A stretch of DNA of 64,000 nt from Sindora glabra. Its lineage: Eukaryota; Streptophyta; Magnoliopsida; Fabales; Fabaceae. This document shows positions 39,191 to 49,559 of the stretch, one piece after another. Below the pieces are notes generated by a model, which saw only the letters and a program-made list of their open reading frames with translations, was not told where the DNA came from and made no database searches. The stretch's first letter is position 1; the number at the start of each line of letters is the position of its first letter. Location: contig CM035227.1 in NCBI GenBank assembly GCA_020226215.1, positions 5,821,343-5,885,342 of the forward strand. Reading direction: 5' to 3'. A program made the translations under genes and the position numbers.

Positions 39191-39854
39191 TCAAAATTAT
39201 TTAGGGCCAGGAGTAACCGTAGCTATCCTCGGCCCAGCCCCAGCCGTTGCAGAGCAAAATCCCAGTGTTTCTGTTTTCGTTGTCAATTTTTCCAGCCCAT
39301 ACCCATCATTTTTTTGTCTCACGGAGGCGATATCTCGGTCTTCTGTTCTTAGGTAAATGTATCTGTTTCTGAGCATTAACTGGAGCAACGTGAGAGAATT
39401 TACTTGCTTTGTACTTTCTAATTGGAGGTCCCTTCTGCTTTGTGCGTTCAGACACTTCAATATTTTCTGGCTATTTCTGACGAATGTTCTAGGCTATGGA
39501 AGCTTATATCACCAAATCCTATGAAATAAAATATCTGCTTATATTTGATATAAGGTTTAATTGAAATGAAACGAAAGAAAAGCTATATAATCTCATATAA
39601 TAGGCAATAAAGAAATCACATTAGGTATGCTATGTTTGGAAGACAGAATCAATAACTATTTCATCCGCAATAAATCCTACTGCTATGTACTACTTGGCAA
39701 TGGAAAGCAACCATTATGTCAGTAACTACGAAGTATCCAATATACCAACAGAGGCAAGCCAACACACCCAAATCACAACCAGGTTTTATTGGGGAAGTGC
39801 GCAGACAATATAACAGATACTTAAAAAGTATCTTGGGGAGCCATTCACCTCAGA
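39191..39854. other. Region between copy B and the phytocyanin gene
   Basis: A GC-richer block at about 39,200-39,480 resembles transcribed sequence. It has a good plus-strand splice donor (TTCTTAG followed by GTAAATG at about 39,353), but its frame encodes nothing I recognise. The part next to 39,855 is the expected 3' UTR of the minus-strand phytocyanin gene. Confidence 0.4.
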
Positions 39855-41183
39855 TCAAAATAACCAGGAGAGGCAAAGAGCTTGAGCGGGAGTCAGAAAT
39901 AGGATTACCAGCGTAATCAATGTTGGCACCAGTCTATGGTACAAGAACGGCGCATCTGCTACGCGACCTCTAACACCCGAACAATGACAAGGTACTGCCA
40001 CAGCTGAGCGTGGAGGCAGTCCTCCAATCCTAGGTTGCTTTTGTGCATCACCACTCGGATCTCTTGGAGGAGGTGGCTGCACACTCGGGGTAGGAGATGG
40101 AGAAGCACTTGAGGGAAAAGGGGCGGAACGCCGACGTGGCGACAGAGAAATCGGAGAAGGAGCGGAACGCGGAGGAGGCGAGTGAGAAATAGGAGGAGGT
40201 GACTGAGAAATCGGAGGAGGATAGCGCCTGCGATCACTACCACGGCCTCGATGTTGTTGGGAACCTCCGCTACTATTATTATTGCTGGTCTGCGCGAGAA
40301 CTTGGACCTGGAGTTTAAGGCCATATTGACAGTGACGCAATCGGCCACAGACGAAGTACCTGGTTCCTGGTTCAGCGAGGCGGATCACAGTCTCTCCATC
40401 GTCGAAGGTACTGAGGGCATTGGAGATGACACACGTGGCAAAACCTATCTGGTTAACTTCTACCACGTCGTGGACCGGCGTGTACCTGAACACTGCCAAA
40501 ACAAATCCGACATGCATTTAGAATTTTGAGGGAAGAGTCAAATACGGCTTTTCTGCTAGAGTAAGTTGGTTTGTAGAACTTCGAAAACCAAACCGATTAA
40601 CGCATTCTGTCAACAATATTGCATACAACAACAATACATCTACTTCATTCTTTTCACTTTTTCACCCATGCTCTCTCACATGAAATTTTGGATGCCATAT
40701 AGTGGGTGTAAGAAGTGGAAATAAACGTGTGGGAGAAAATTATCGTTTGGTTGCCGAGAAATGGGGAGAAAGGAAAAGAAGATTGGCCGAGGACACACTC
40801 GCGGTGTCTATTCAATCGATTCAGCTGTTCTAATTATGGATCTTCTCCTAACCTGAACCTTACAACTTAGTCGTCTGCTCCCATTAACTGATCTTTTACT
40901 CCAGAAGTTTAAAGTAAGTTTGCCCTCTGTTTTCTTCAAATCACTCGGTAATCAAACAGAGTGCCTAATAATCAATGGAGATGGGAGGGAAAGCGAAATT
41001 ACCTAAGTTATCACCAACATAAAATGTGACTCCAGATGACCATTTTTGGAGGTTCGAACGGAGATCCCAACCATAGTCTCCACCGACTGAATGATTGGCT
41101 GCACAGACGCATCGAAACAAAATCGAAGTGACTATTATCACAACAATCGCCTTCACTGCCCATCCTGGCCTCAATCCTTCCAT
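39855..41183 (-). CDS. Phytocyanin (blue copper / early nodulin-like) with proline-rich tail
   Basis: Two exons, 41,183-41,003 and 40,492-39,855. Donor G|GTAATT and acceptor TTTTGGCAG|T join in frame to give 272 residues. Residues 1-28 are a signal peptide (hydrophobic VIIVTSILF, cleavage after CVCA). Residues about 29-128 are the plastocyanin-like domain. By the stellacyanin pattern the copper ligands are His68, Cys109 and His114, with Leu119 in the axial position normally held by Met or Gln. Cys81 and Cys115 fit the structural disulfide. Residues about 140-210 are rich in Pro-Pro and Ser-Pro repeats, as in arabinogalactan-type phytocyanins. The C-terminal 25 residues are hydrophobic, so a GPI-anchor signal is likely. 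Expected location is the outer face of the plasma membrane or the wall. The start is the ATG at 41,183; the frame upstream of it has no ATG. The intron position, within the domain and just before VFRY, is the usual one for the family. Confidence 0.92.
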
Positions 41184-41830
41184 TTTCCTTAGAACCACAC
41201 ACAGATAAAAAACTGTTGATTACTTAGGTAGACAATGGAGCCGATTAACAACGCATACAAACACACACGATTTTCCAAATAAGGCATGCCGCTAAAGCAG
41301 TAACTAGCCAGGAAGTGAAGTTCAGACTTCATTTTGAAAATGCACAAATAAAGCTTCAGATAATATAATGCATTATGGATGTACAGAGAAAGAAGAGTTG
41401 AACCTTGGAGACATTAAATCGCATTGAAAAACTATATTAGTTTCTGTTTTGGTCATCCGATTTTCTCAGGAAAATTGCAGGAGGAAATGAAACAGCAGAC
41501 ATGGAGGAACGGATATTATCGAAGTTGATGCGAAAGGAACTTGAAAATCTTACCTATAGAATAATGCAGCACCGCCTTCTCTTATCGATTTAACGTCGCA
41601 GGGAGAGACTGTGTGTGCCCCTTGAAATGGTTGAAAGGAAGGAGCGAAAGTGATCGACGAGAGAGAGTGAGAGATCTCAGTGCTTTCCCGCCCCAGAGAA
41701 GGTGAGAGAAGGAGCGGTCACGTAGTTTGTTACTGAAGCGATGAGTATGTTTCCATGCGGCCGCTTCTACAAGCGGTTCATGTACGTACTCTGTTGCGAT
41801 CAATCGAGAGCCGTCCATGATAAAGGTTTG
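41184..41830 (-). promoter_or_regulatory. 5' leader and promoter of the phytocyanin gene, with an upstream ORF
   Basis: The minus strand has a 78-codon ATG-initiated frame at 41,818-41,582 in GC-richer sequence with TCTCTC-rich stretches typical of plant leaders. Its translation has no recognisable domain. If the transcript starts upstream of 41,818, this would be a long upstream ORF or part of a spliced 5' UTR. No clear TATA box can be tied to a start site. Confidence 0.35.
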
Positions 41831-43524
41831 TTACTCAAAACAAAACTTGAAATCCTGGCCGTCTGTTAATTATTCCAACGGACCCTTGGATTCCGTTTGA
41901 ACATAAAATAACTGAGTGCATGATTTGGACAGAAAAATTGGGAGAGAATAATTAATCAAAAAATTTGCAAAGACTTGTTTATGCCTATTATTCTTATAGA
42001 AACTAATCAATTTTTCAAAAAAAAAAAGTGTATTTAAAATTGTTTAAAATCATAATATTAATGGATTAATAAATAATTAGTTTCATTTAGAACATATGAA
42101 ATTCTCTTGAAATTGATAATTTCATATAGTAATAGTAAACAAATAAACAAAATGAATATATAAGAACAGAATTGTCACAAAAAAAAATTCTCTTCGACTT
42201 CAACAAGTGTAATTAAATTTCATCAAATTTGGTTTGATTTCAAGAGCAAAATTTTTTAACAAAATATAATTTGCAAAACATTCTTGGTCTACATGAACTA
42301 TACTCCGTATATATAAGAAATTATCAAAATTGTATCACTTTTTTACGCATGATTTCAAACACAAAAATAGCAATACTACCACTCTCTTACTCTCACACTA
42401 TCAATATATTTCCTCATAGAAAAAAAAATTAGATTGCACTCCACCATTTCTTCCACATCCAATTGAATGTGGGTTAAGTTTATACTTTCTTTTTTATTTA
42501 ACAGTAATAGTGGTTAAATCCTAAATCACACGTATAAGAAAAATCAAGAATTAAAGAAAGATATAAAATTTTCAAAGAATATTAAATATTATTTAAAAAT
42601 TGAATCAAATGCTCTCATAAACTTTACCTCTTTAAACATGAGGCGAACATATTAACTTAAAAAATAATTATTTAATAAATAACACAAATCCAAATTTAAA
42701 TCCAATAATTGTATTTACATTAAATTGTCATATTTCTGTCGCAAAATTATTGCAGAATGAGCCTATAAATATTGATTAATAACGGGGGAAAAAAAAGGCT
42801 AAGAGAAACCAGACAATAAGAGGGGCCTCTGTTTCAGTCTATCTCTTCTCTTGCTTAAAACAAGAAAAGATCAAAGAAAATTAGATGTTATTTCTTCCTC
42901 TCCAAATATATCGTGCTTCAGTATGCTGATGGAAATTACATCAGTCCACCAACCTTTATAATACATAACCTTGTGAGTTTCTTTCAAGGCGTTGGGATTT
43001 AAACCTACAGCGAAGTACAAATCAAATCAAAAGGAATGAAAAGAGAAGGAAAGCACACGCACCAAATATATGTCGTCCTATGTCAAAACAACGTTGTCTG
43101 CACTATAATCTTGACTTGATACATCTACTCCAAAGCCAAGCTGAACATTCCATTGACTTTAGACCCTTGACACACATTCTCCAGCACAACATGATATTGT
43201 GATTAAGAAAAGCTAAGTTCTGGACGAAGACATTGTCACATAGAAAAAGCTTAAAACACAAAGAGACACGACCGCATTTACTCCAGTAGTAACTATTCTA
43301 AATCTAAGACATAACAAATTGTATGGGCGTGATTGAGCGTGTCTCTGTGATGTGTGTTCAGCAAACTCCATATAGCATGTACAGGAAGAAAGAATAAACA
43401 GCTCCCTAAATAAATAAATGCACAGCTTAAAAAAATTTAATTTCATTCTCAGTAACTTGATTTTGCATAAAATACTGAATGAATAATTCCACTAATCTCC
43501 AATAAGTAAAACAGAAAGGAAAGA
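41831..43524. other. Intergenic DNA, no gene seen
   Basis: AT-rich up to about 42,800, then of mixed composition. The right-hand part may include the 3' region of the decayed ARF-GAP gene. Short minus-strand frames at 43,213-43,446 have no recognisable domain. Confidence 0.5.
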
Positions 43525-46059
43525 TTAAACATGCATGATAAGTACTGTCGGCTTACAATCAAAAGTTGCCCAGCTTGAGGCGTCTTGTTTATTATCATGG
43601 ATGTCATGAATGCTGCATGGATCCACTGACCACTGCCCTTTCCTCTTAGATTTATCAAAATCAGCAACTGATGGCCTGGATGGAAGTGAAGAACTCCTGG
43701 TCTCCTGGCCAAAAGAACCCCAAATCCAGAAGAAACACTTTATAAACGTGTCCAGATTTTTCAAGATGTGATGAACATTGGAAGACAAGCAGAAAATGTA
43801 ATGTCAGTATACGCTGAGGAAAGAGATTGATGGTATCTAGAAAGGGGGAAAAAATGGAAAATGATATTTCCATAATAAACTAAGTGAAGCAAAGGGAAAA
43901 GAATGGAACTTGGAAGAATCATGGAAAATAGCCCCCTGCCTTCAGAACCACAAAACAATGAAAGTCACTTGCTCTAAATTTAACAATTTCATATCAGAAA
44001 GGCTCATGAGGAGCCAACAAAGGCATGTATTGAACATGAATAAGTGAGATTAGAAATCCAAAATGGACACCTTTCAACAACGATTCAGTGGACTTCATGG
44101 AAAACATGGATACCCAAATGAGCTTGTTACCGACGACAGGATTGGTGTCAAGTGATTTGTAAGAATGTTTTCCCCAAGAGAAACTCCCCGACTATTTTTT
44201 GGGATACTCCTCTTGGCCCCGCCGGCTGGTAACTCATTAAATTTTGGCATTTTTCACCTGACTCTTAAGTTTCTTGTAATCCTGCTTTTAAAGCCCATCT
44301 TTTCTCCACATACCTGGAAGTTACTATGCCAACTTGAGAACCAGAGGAAATGGAAAAGTAGATGAAAATTTGATCTTTTGCTTTTAACAAACATCTTGTA
44401 GAAGAATCCATTCAAAGCTTACTTGGCGTGAATAAATCTCTCCAGTCCACACCCACTTCTGCCAAAATTTGGTGGCAATTCTGTCTCCCAATGCTTATTT
44501 GACTTCTCGTTATCCATTACTGCTAATATTAATGCCAGACCTCCAGAAAAATCATTCTACAAATAATCTCCCATTATGAAAAGATGAACTTTCTTATCTA
44601 GTTTGTTTAATTATAACTTAATTAACAAGAACTTATATTGCTTGAAGAAACTAGATCTGGCAACCATGAGTGTCCAAGGTAGTGGATCGCACGTACTTAC
44701 AAGATCGCAAGGCTCAGCCATCATCAATTTGCACAATATAAATATTGCAAAATATATGAAAAAAGCAACAATCAGAACAAAAATGGAAACCATTTTATGG
44801 AAATACGCGTTAAGTTAAACTCTAGAAGTAGAAGTAACCAATAAAAGCTAAAGCCGGACTTTGGAGCATTAACTTGCCCAAGTATGTTCCCATGAGGAAC
44901 GAATTAAGCAAAAATCTCATATTCTTAGGAGTATGCAGAAAAAATCCTGCAATTTTAGATTTCAAATTGCAATATCAGCTACCCTTGCTTTTTTATCTTC
45001 ACATATATGTAAAAAGATGAAAAAAAAAAGATGAAAGGCGAAATATACTTAGCATGAACCAAATCTGATGCTTTTGTTGCAAAGTATGCATTAGTAGGAA
45101 TCTTGATACTATTGATTGTTATAGTGCATTCAAGTGTGTTTTAATTCTCTTCACATAAGAGAAAGGCCTGATATTGCACTCCAAGACTCTGGTGAATGGT
45201 AAAATGAAGAAAGCTGTGAACAAGGGTGAACCTTGGATATATGCACTCCCAGTCTGCGGTGAATTCCTGAACATTGCATGCATTTGAAGATTCCTAGGTT
45301 TGCCCCTGCCCATCGAGGTGCTCTAAAGTATTGATATTACATGTCCCATAAACCATGAATAAACCTCATTAAGCATTCTCTTCAGTATGGATCTGGATCC
45401 TTCCCATTTTCTTCTACCAATTTCTTCTCAATTTTGAAGAGATAAGGATATAATTTTAACTCTGGTACTCACAGTATTAAATAAATAAAAAAAAAATCCT
45501 GCATCTATTTCTTCTCGAAATTTACCTTATTCATTTCCAAGGAAATGGAGAGGATCCATTCTCTATCAGTATGTTTGAAAGGAAAAATGAATGAGGATGT
45601 TCTTCCGGTATGTTTGAAAGAAAGATAAAAGGAAAAAAAGGAATGAGGATGCAGGATGAAGATCAAAATCAACAATGTCTCTTCCTGTTCCTATAGGGTA
45701 AAATAAAAACATTGAATGGTCTCTTCTAGTTAAAGTGCCACAAATACAATCATTATTGATTATCTTTTAACAGATAATAATAAATATGCATACACTTGTT
45801 TTGCCAATCAACAGCACATTCTCTGTTTTCGGACAACTCGGGAAGACCCTTCAAAAATCGGATTACAGTAGCAGCACAAGAAACAAAAGAAAAAATGATA
45901 AACAAAATGCATATTTGACAAACAACACGAAAACGTCCTCGTTTTCAGCAGCAGAACGCACCCAGTTGGAAATTAATAATAAAAAAAGAGGAAGCTGCAA
46001 AATAGAAACGAAACCTCGTTGTGCCTGGCATTGAGTTCCTTAGAGGCTTCTTCGTTCAT
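43525..46059 (-). pseudogene. ARF GTPase-activating protein, AGD5/AGD15 type, degenerate
   Basis: Exon pieces in family order. Exon 1 is 46,059-46,015 (MNEEASKELNARHNE). Exon 2 is about 45,860-45,796 (RFLKGLPELSENREC, then AVDWQNK). Exon 3 is 45,322-45,232 (APRWAGANLGIFKCMQCSGI, then HRRLGVHISK). A poor exon 4 match lies at about 44,904-44,840. Exon 5 is about 44,519-44,423 (MDNEKSNKHWETELPPNF, ending FIHAK). Exon 6 starts at 44,313 (YVEKRW). A possible last exon is 43,704-43,525. The ARF-GAP zinc finger should be CxxC-x16-CxxC. Here the second Cys is replaced within AVDW and one codon is added. Exon 2 has no AG acceptor, exon 4 has lost its acceptor and reads into a stop, and exon 6 meets TAA at 44,267-44,265 although the frame stays open for 36 more codons. 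The catalytic Arg (GIHR) remains. Intact members act in vesicle traffic at the Golgi/TGN. The homology is firm. Loss of function is likely but not proven, since alternative exons could exist. Confidence 0.75.
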
Positions 46060-46918
46060 GCTTTCGAATCCTTCGCTGCGCGTGGGATACTTTCCTCTTG
46101 ATCGATTCAACAACCACAATACAGACTTCACAGCGAAGGAAAAGCAAAGCAGGGAAACAAGCGAGAAATTTTGGAAGTCAGAGGGCATGACAGACTTATG
46201 TGTCTGACATTCTTTCTAGTGGGTTTTAAGGCGAATGTGACGCAGATCCTTTTAACGGGGAAACACAGATATGCTTCTTGTAAATTTCTTATCCTTGGCG
46301 CAGTAAATTGGCCACCCTCACAACATGATTGTCATCGTTGCCTCCATCTGGGAATCACATACATGACACATCAACTTCGCTGCGAACTGATTGGGTGTCG
46401 CTTTTGAAGTATACGAGGTTACTCTCAGTTAAAAGATTCCCATTCTTACTACAAGAATGGGTGTCGCTTTTGAAGAGCACCGTAAGAGGGGTACCTTCTA
46501 TATAGCAGTATATATGTAGAATTCACACATTGTTGTAAAAATTGAATAAAGACTACTCGGATCGAAATCTCATCATTGGCATTCTTTCCATTTGCAGCTT
46601 GAAAAAAGGGTCATTTCAATTCTTACAATCCAAGAACATAAATAGATCAAGAAAGGGAAAATAAATTCCAAATGTTACTATGTTGATCTTCAATTTTGAA
46701 CTTGTATCAAACACCTAGTGAAAATTTCATATCCAACCATCTGCAAATAGGTCATGTAATGGTGACAAAATTGACAATATATTGAAGAACTGACGCACGC
46801 TCTTATTTGACAAAATACAGCACTCATCAATCTTTGACAATGAAACGCCGAAGGATCTACTCTAAACTATCAATGTTGAAACAGCGGAATCCTGTGACTT
46901 AAAACTGAACCAAAACTT
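46060..46918. other. Spacer between the ARF-GAP relic and the eIF3j gene
   Basis: The minus-strand frame of ARF-GAP exon 1 stays open for 43 codons upstream of its ATG (to 46,188), which may be leader sequence. The right part, near 46,919, is the expected 3' UTR of eIF3j. No other gene is seen. Confidence 0.5.
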
Positions 46919-48807
46919 TCACATGAAGTCATAATCGTCGAGAGCATCATATGGACTAGCAACCAGATCCTCATCAGGTTTGTCAACAAGGAGCTGCTTT
47001 TTCTTAGTACCTACAAGTACAGCAAAAATTTCAACACTCCTGAAAAACAAACAAAAGGGCAAATTTTCACAGCACCAGGTGAAATAATCCAAAATTAGCT
47101 TACCTGTCTTCTTTTTACCAGCATTGGCTTCCTTTTCTGCTTTTATCTTTTCATTTGCAATTGCGGTGATTGAAGATGCAATGTCTTTTGTATCAGCTCC
47201 TTTCAGAGAAGTGGTTGACAGTCTCATTACTGCCTTCAGTAAGCCAATGTAATGATAACTTTTCTGCATTCCATTGACAAGGAAATCAGAATGCAGTTTC
47301 AACCAGCGTTTAAAGAAGAGAAGAAAAGGGGGGGGGGGGGGGGGAACTGTTATATCCAACTCAACTCACCTCAAAAGGTCGAAGCTTGTGTGAAATAAGC
47401 TCTGCATACTCCAGAAAATCACTCTCAGATTTGGGAATAAAATTATCAAGGTTCTTTTCATCACCTCTTCCAGCAAACAATTCCTTGGTTGCCTTGTAGT
47501 CTGCTTCCTCAACCAATCTGTGATTGACACAATAAAACAAATAAGAGAACCATCACGCAAGGAGAAAGGCTTCTTTCACTGTATCAACTCCTCTCAAGAG
47601 CTATAGTCAACAAATAGAGTGCAATAATTCTGTGGTTGAAAATTAAAAGGCATAACATGGAAGAAAATTTAGGGTCATGTAGTTGTTGTTTTTCATCAAT
47701 TGATCTTAAAATTTTTTACTGCATAATGTAAATACTATCACGACTATGTACCAGAACAGGTGACAATCTATCAGGGTCCAAAACAAGATATAACTAGAAC
47801 AGTAAGATCCAATATAATATATATATATATATACACACACACACACCTTTGTTGCCGTAGTTTTTCAGCCACAGGATCCAATGGTTCTTCCTTTTTTGGT
47901 TCGACTTTTTCCCCTTTCTTTTCAGTATCTTTTTCAGAAGATTTATTTGGAGCCTTTTCAGTAGGTTTCATTGCAGGTGCCTGCCATAATTATCAACTGG
48001 CAATCAGTTACTAATGAAAATATCATTATTGTAAGCCATTCAGCACATCAAAGTGCACTCATAGATCAAGATACTAATTTAGTTATAGAGATGATTCGAA
48101 GTAAACAATTTCCACTTTCTTAACATATCAAATAGCCAAATATTAGACCCAGAATCCTCTTTTTCCTCCAAAAAGCAGATATACAAAAGGAAGTATATTG
48201 CACAACAAAGGGATGTATAAAACATAGTTCTAACAAGTACACTAACAAGAGCATAACATACTGCTTATAATGTTTCAACGTTTAGAACTAAATATTAAGA
48301 AGTGGCATTGTAATTCACAGAGAAGCATCTTAATCAGAAAATGCTAGAATAAGCGGTTAAATGACTCCATTCTGAATGAGCTATGTCCTTTTTTGTCCAA
48401 AACAAAATAAATGAAATGCATGCACTAAGACAATGTCACACCACATCAACATTTTGTGACTGATCATACCGGAGCAGGTTCATCTTCATCCTCCCATGAT
48501 TCCTTGATACCATCTTCATCCACATCTTCATCGTCCCATTTACTTTTGGGTTGGTCCTTTGAAAGGATTGGTGGAATTTGCTCATCCTCTAACAGAAATA
48601 AACAAGCTTTTATTAAACTAATGAATTGGGGGCACAACAAAAGATACCAAATACACTTCAGTTGGGTTAATATATAAAGAAATTGAATACGAAACTGCAT
48701 CTCCGATATCAAAATAATTACAGCATATTCATACAAGTTAACATAGCACAGCAACTGAACATGCATAAACAGAAATAGAAAGTCGAATGATTACCCCAAT
48801 CTTCCAT
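46919..48807 (-). CDS. eIF3j: Translation initiation factor eIF3 subunit J
   Basis: Six coding exons: 48,807-48,795; 48,588-48,470; 47,980-47,847; 47,517-47,370; 47,263-47,104; 47,010-46,919. All junctions are GT-AG, and the joined length of 666 nt gives 221 residues, the usual size for plant eIF3j. Residues 1-45 are acidic with Trp-Asp/Glu motifs (MEDWEDEQIPPILSK and WDDEDVDEDGIKESWEDED). Residues about 47-80 are Lys/Glu-rich. Residues about 88-190 are the conserved helical core (LVEEADYKATKELF, NLDNFIPKSESDF and KSYHYIGLLKAVMRLSTTSL). The tail ends YDALDDYDFM. In eukaryotes eIF3j (yeast Hcr1) binds the 40S decoding region, helps load eIF3 and takes part in ribosome recycling in the cytoplasm. 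Intron 3 begins in a GT/TA microsatellite and intron 4 holds a run of 17 G (C on the coding strand). No defect is seen, so the gene is probably functional. Confidence 0.96.
47328..47344. repeat. Run of 17 G within eIF3j intron 4
   Basis: An uninterrupted G run on the plus strand, which is a C run in the pre-mRNA. It lies between the donor at 47,369 and the acceptor before 47,263. Such runs are prone to length change and sequencing error. Confidence 0.9.
47816..47846. repeat. AT/AC microsatellite overlapping the eIF3j intron 3 donor
   Basis: On the minus strand exon 3 ends CAACAAAG and the intron starts GTGTGTGTGTGTGT before turning to TA repeats. The splice donor is therefore the first unit of the microsatellite. 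Confidence 0.85.
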
Positions 48808-48821
48808 TTTGTGTCACGTCG

Positions 48822-49530
48822 TCTATTAAAAAAGAACAGTAAATTATCTGCAAACTGCATGAACAAAAGTAAACAATACATAAATATCGTAATAAAGTAA
48901 CATGCACAACCATAGATAAATTGAAGAGCAGTAATCTTTACGTACTGACTTTTTATGGATATGAATCTCGTTATAGGAAGAAACTGAGAGTCGCGTCAGC
49001 TGCCAGAAACAGCAGACCCCAATTTCAAGGCTCGGGGTTTACTGGGGATGTGGCGGCCGGATTCGGAGGCCAACCTATTCACAAAAAGAATAGAACTTCA
49101 AAGAAGAGGAACTTGTACATTCAAATCCCTCACACAATTGAACCATTCCCAATCTTTATCATAAAATACCCGATCAAATGATAGTACAGCCTATCATCCA
49201 AATGCCATGGAATTTCAACAATTGAACAATATCCACAATCTCCAAAATCTCAACACTATTACTACTCAATTTTCCATCCATAAAAGGCAGCTATAGAGAG
49301 CCTTCGCCGGATGGCAAACAGCAACTCTGGGTGCCGCGTTTAGTAGCTGGGGTAGATGAAGAAATCAGGAAGTATAACAAGACATCAAAAAGGAATATAC
49401 CTGGTCTGAAGCGCCGGCGAAACGGTTGCACGGAACGAAAGAGTGAGTCGGGGTTAATTTTGGGGATTAGGGCATGAATGTAGCGTTTCGCGTGAGGGTC
49501 CGACACCAGGCTCCGTGCTGTGCAGTGCTT
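48822..49530 (-). promoter_or_regulatory. Spliced 5' leader and promoter of eIF3j
   Basis: Just before the start codon the minus strand has a good acceptor (TTTTTTAATAG, then ACGACG at 48,822). GC-richer sequence further upstream ends at a donor (GACCAG, then GTATATTC at 49,401/49,400). This implies a leader exon of about 49,530-49,401 and an intron of about 0.6 kb in the 5' UTR, an arrangement common in plant housekeeping genes. Confidence 0.55.
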
Positions 49531-49559
49531 AGCTAGTTGGCTTGGCCGGGTTTAGTACT

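Noticed and set aside
39174..39460. Opposed frames of 60 and 87 codons in GC-richer sequence.
   Set aside because: No domain. The plus-strand donor nearby suggests at most a non-coding or leader exon.
39959..40529. Alternative frames across the phytocyanin exon 2.
   Set aside because: They are shadows of the proline-rich and copper-site coding sequence, whose minus-strand frame joins perfectly to exon 1.
44165..44365. A 66-codon plus-strand frame.
   Set aside because: It lies opposite ARF-GAP exon 6 and has no domain of its own.
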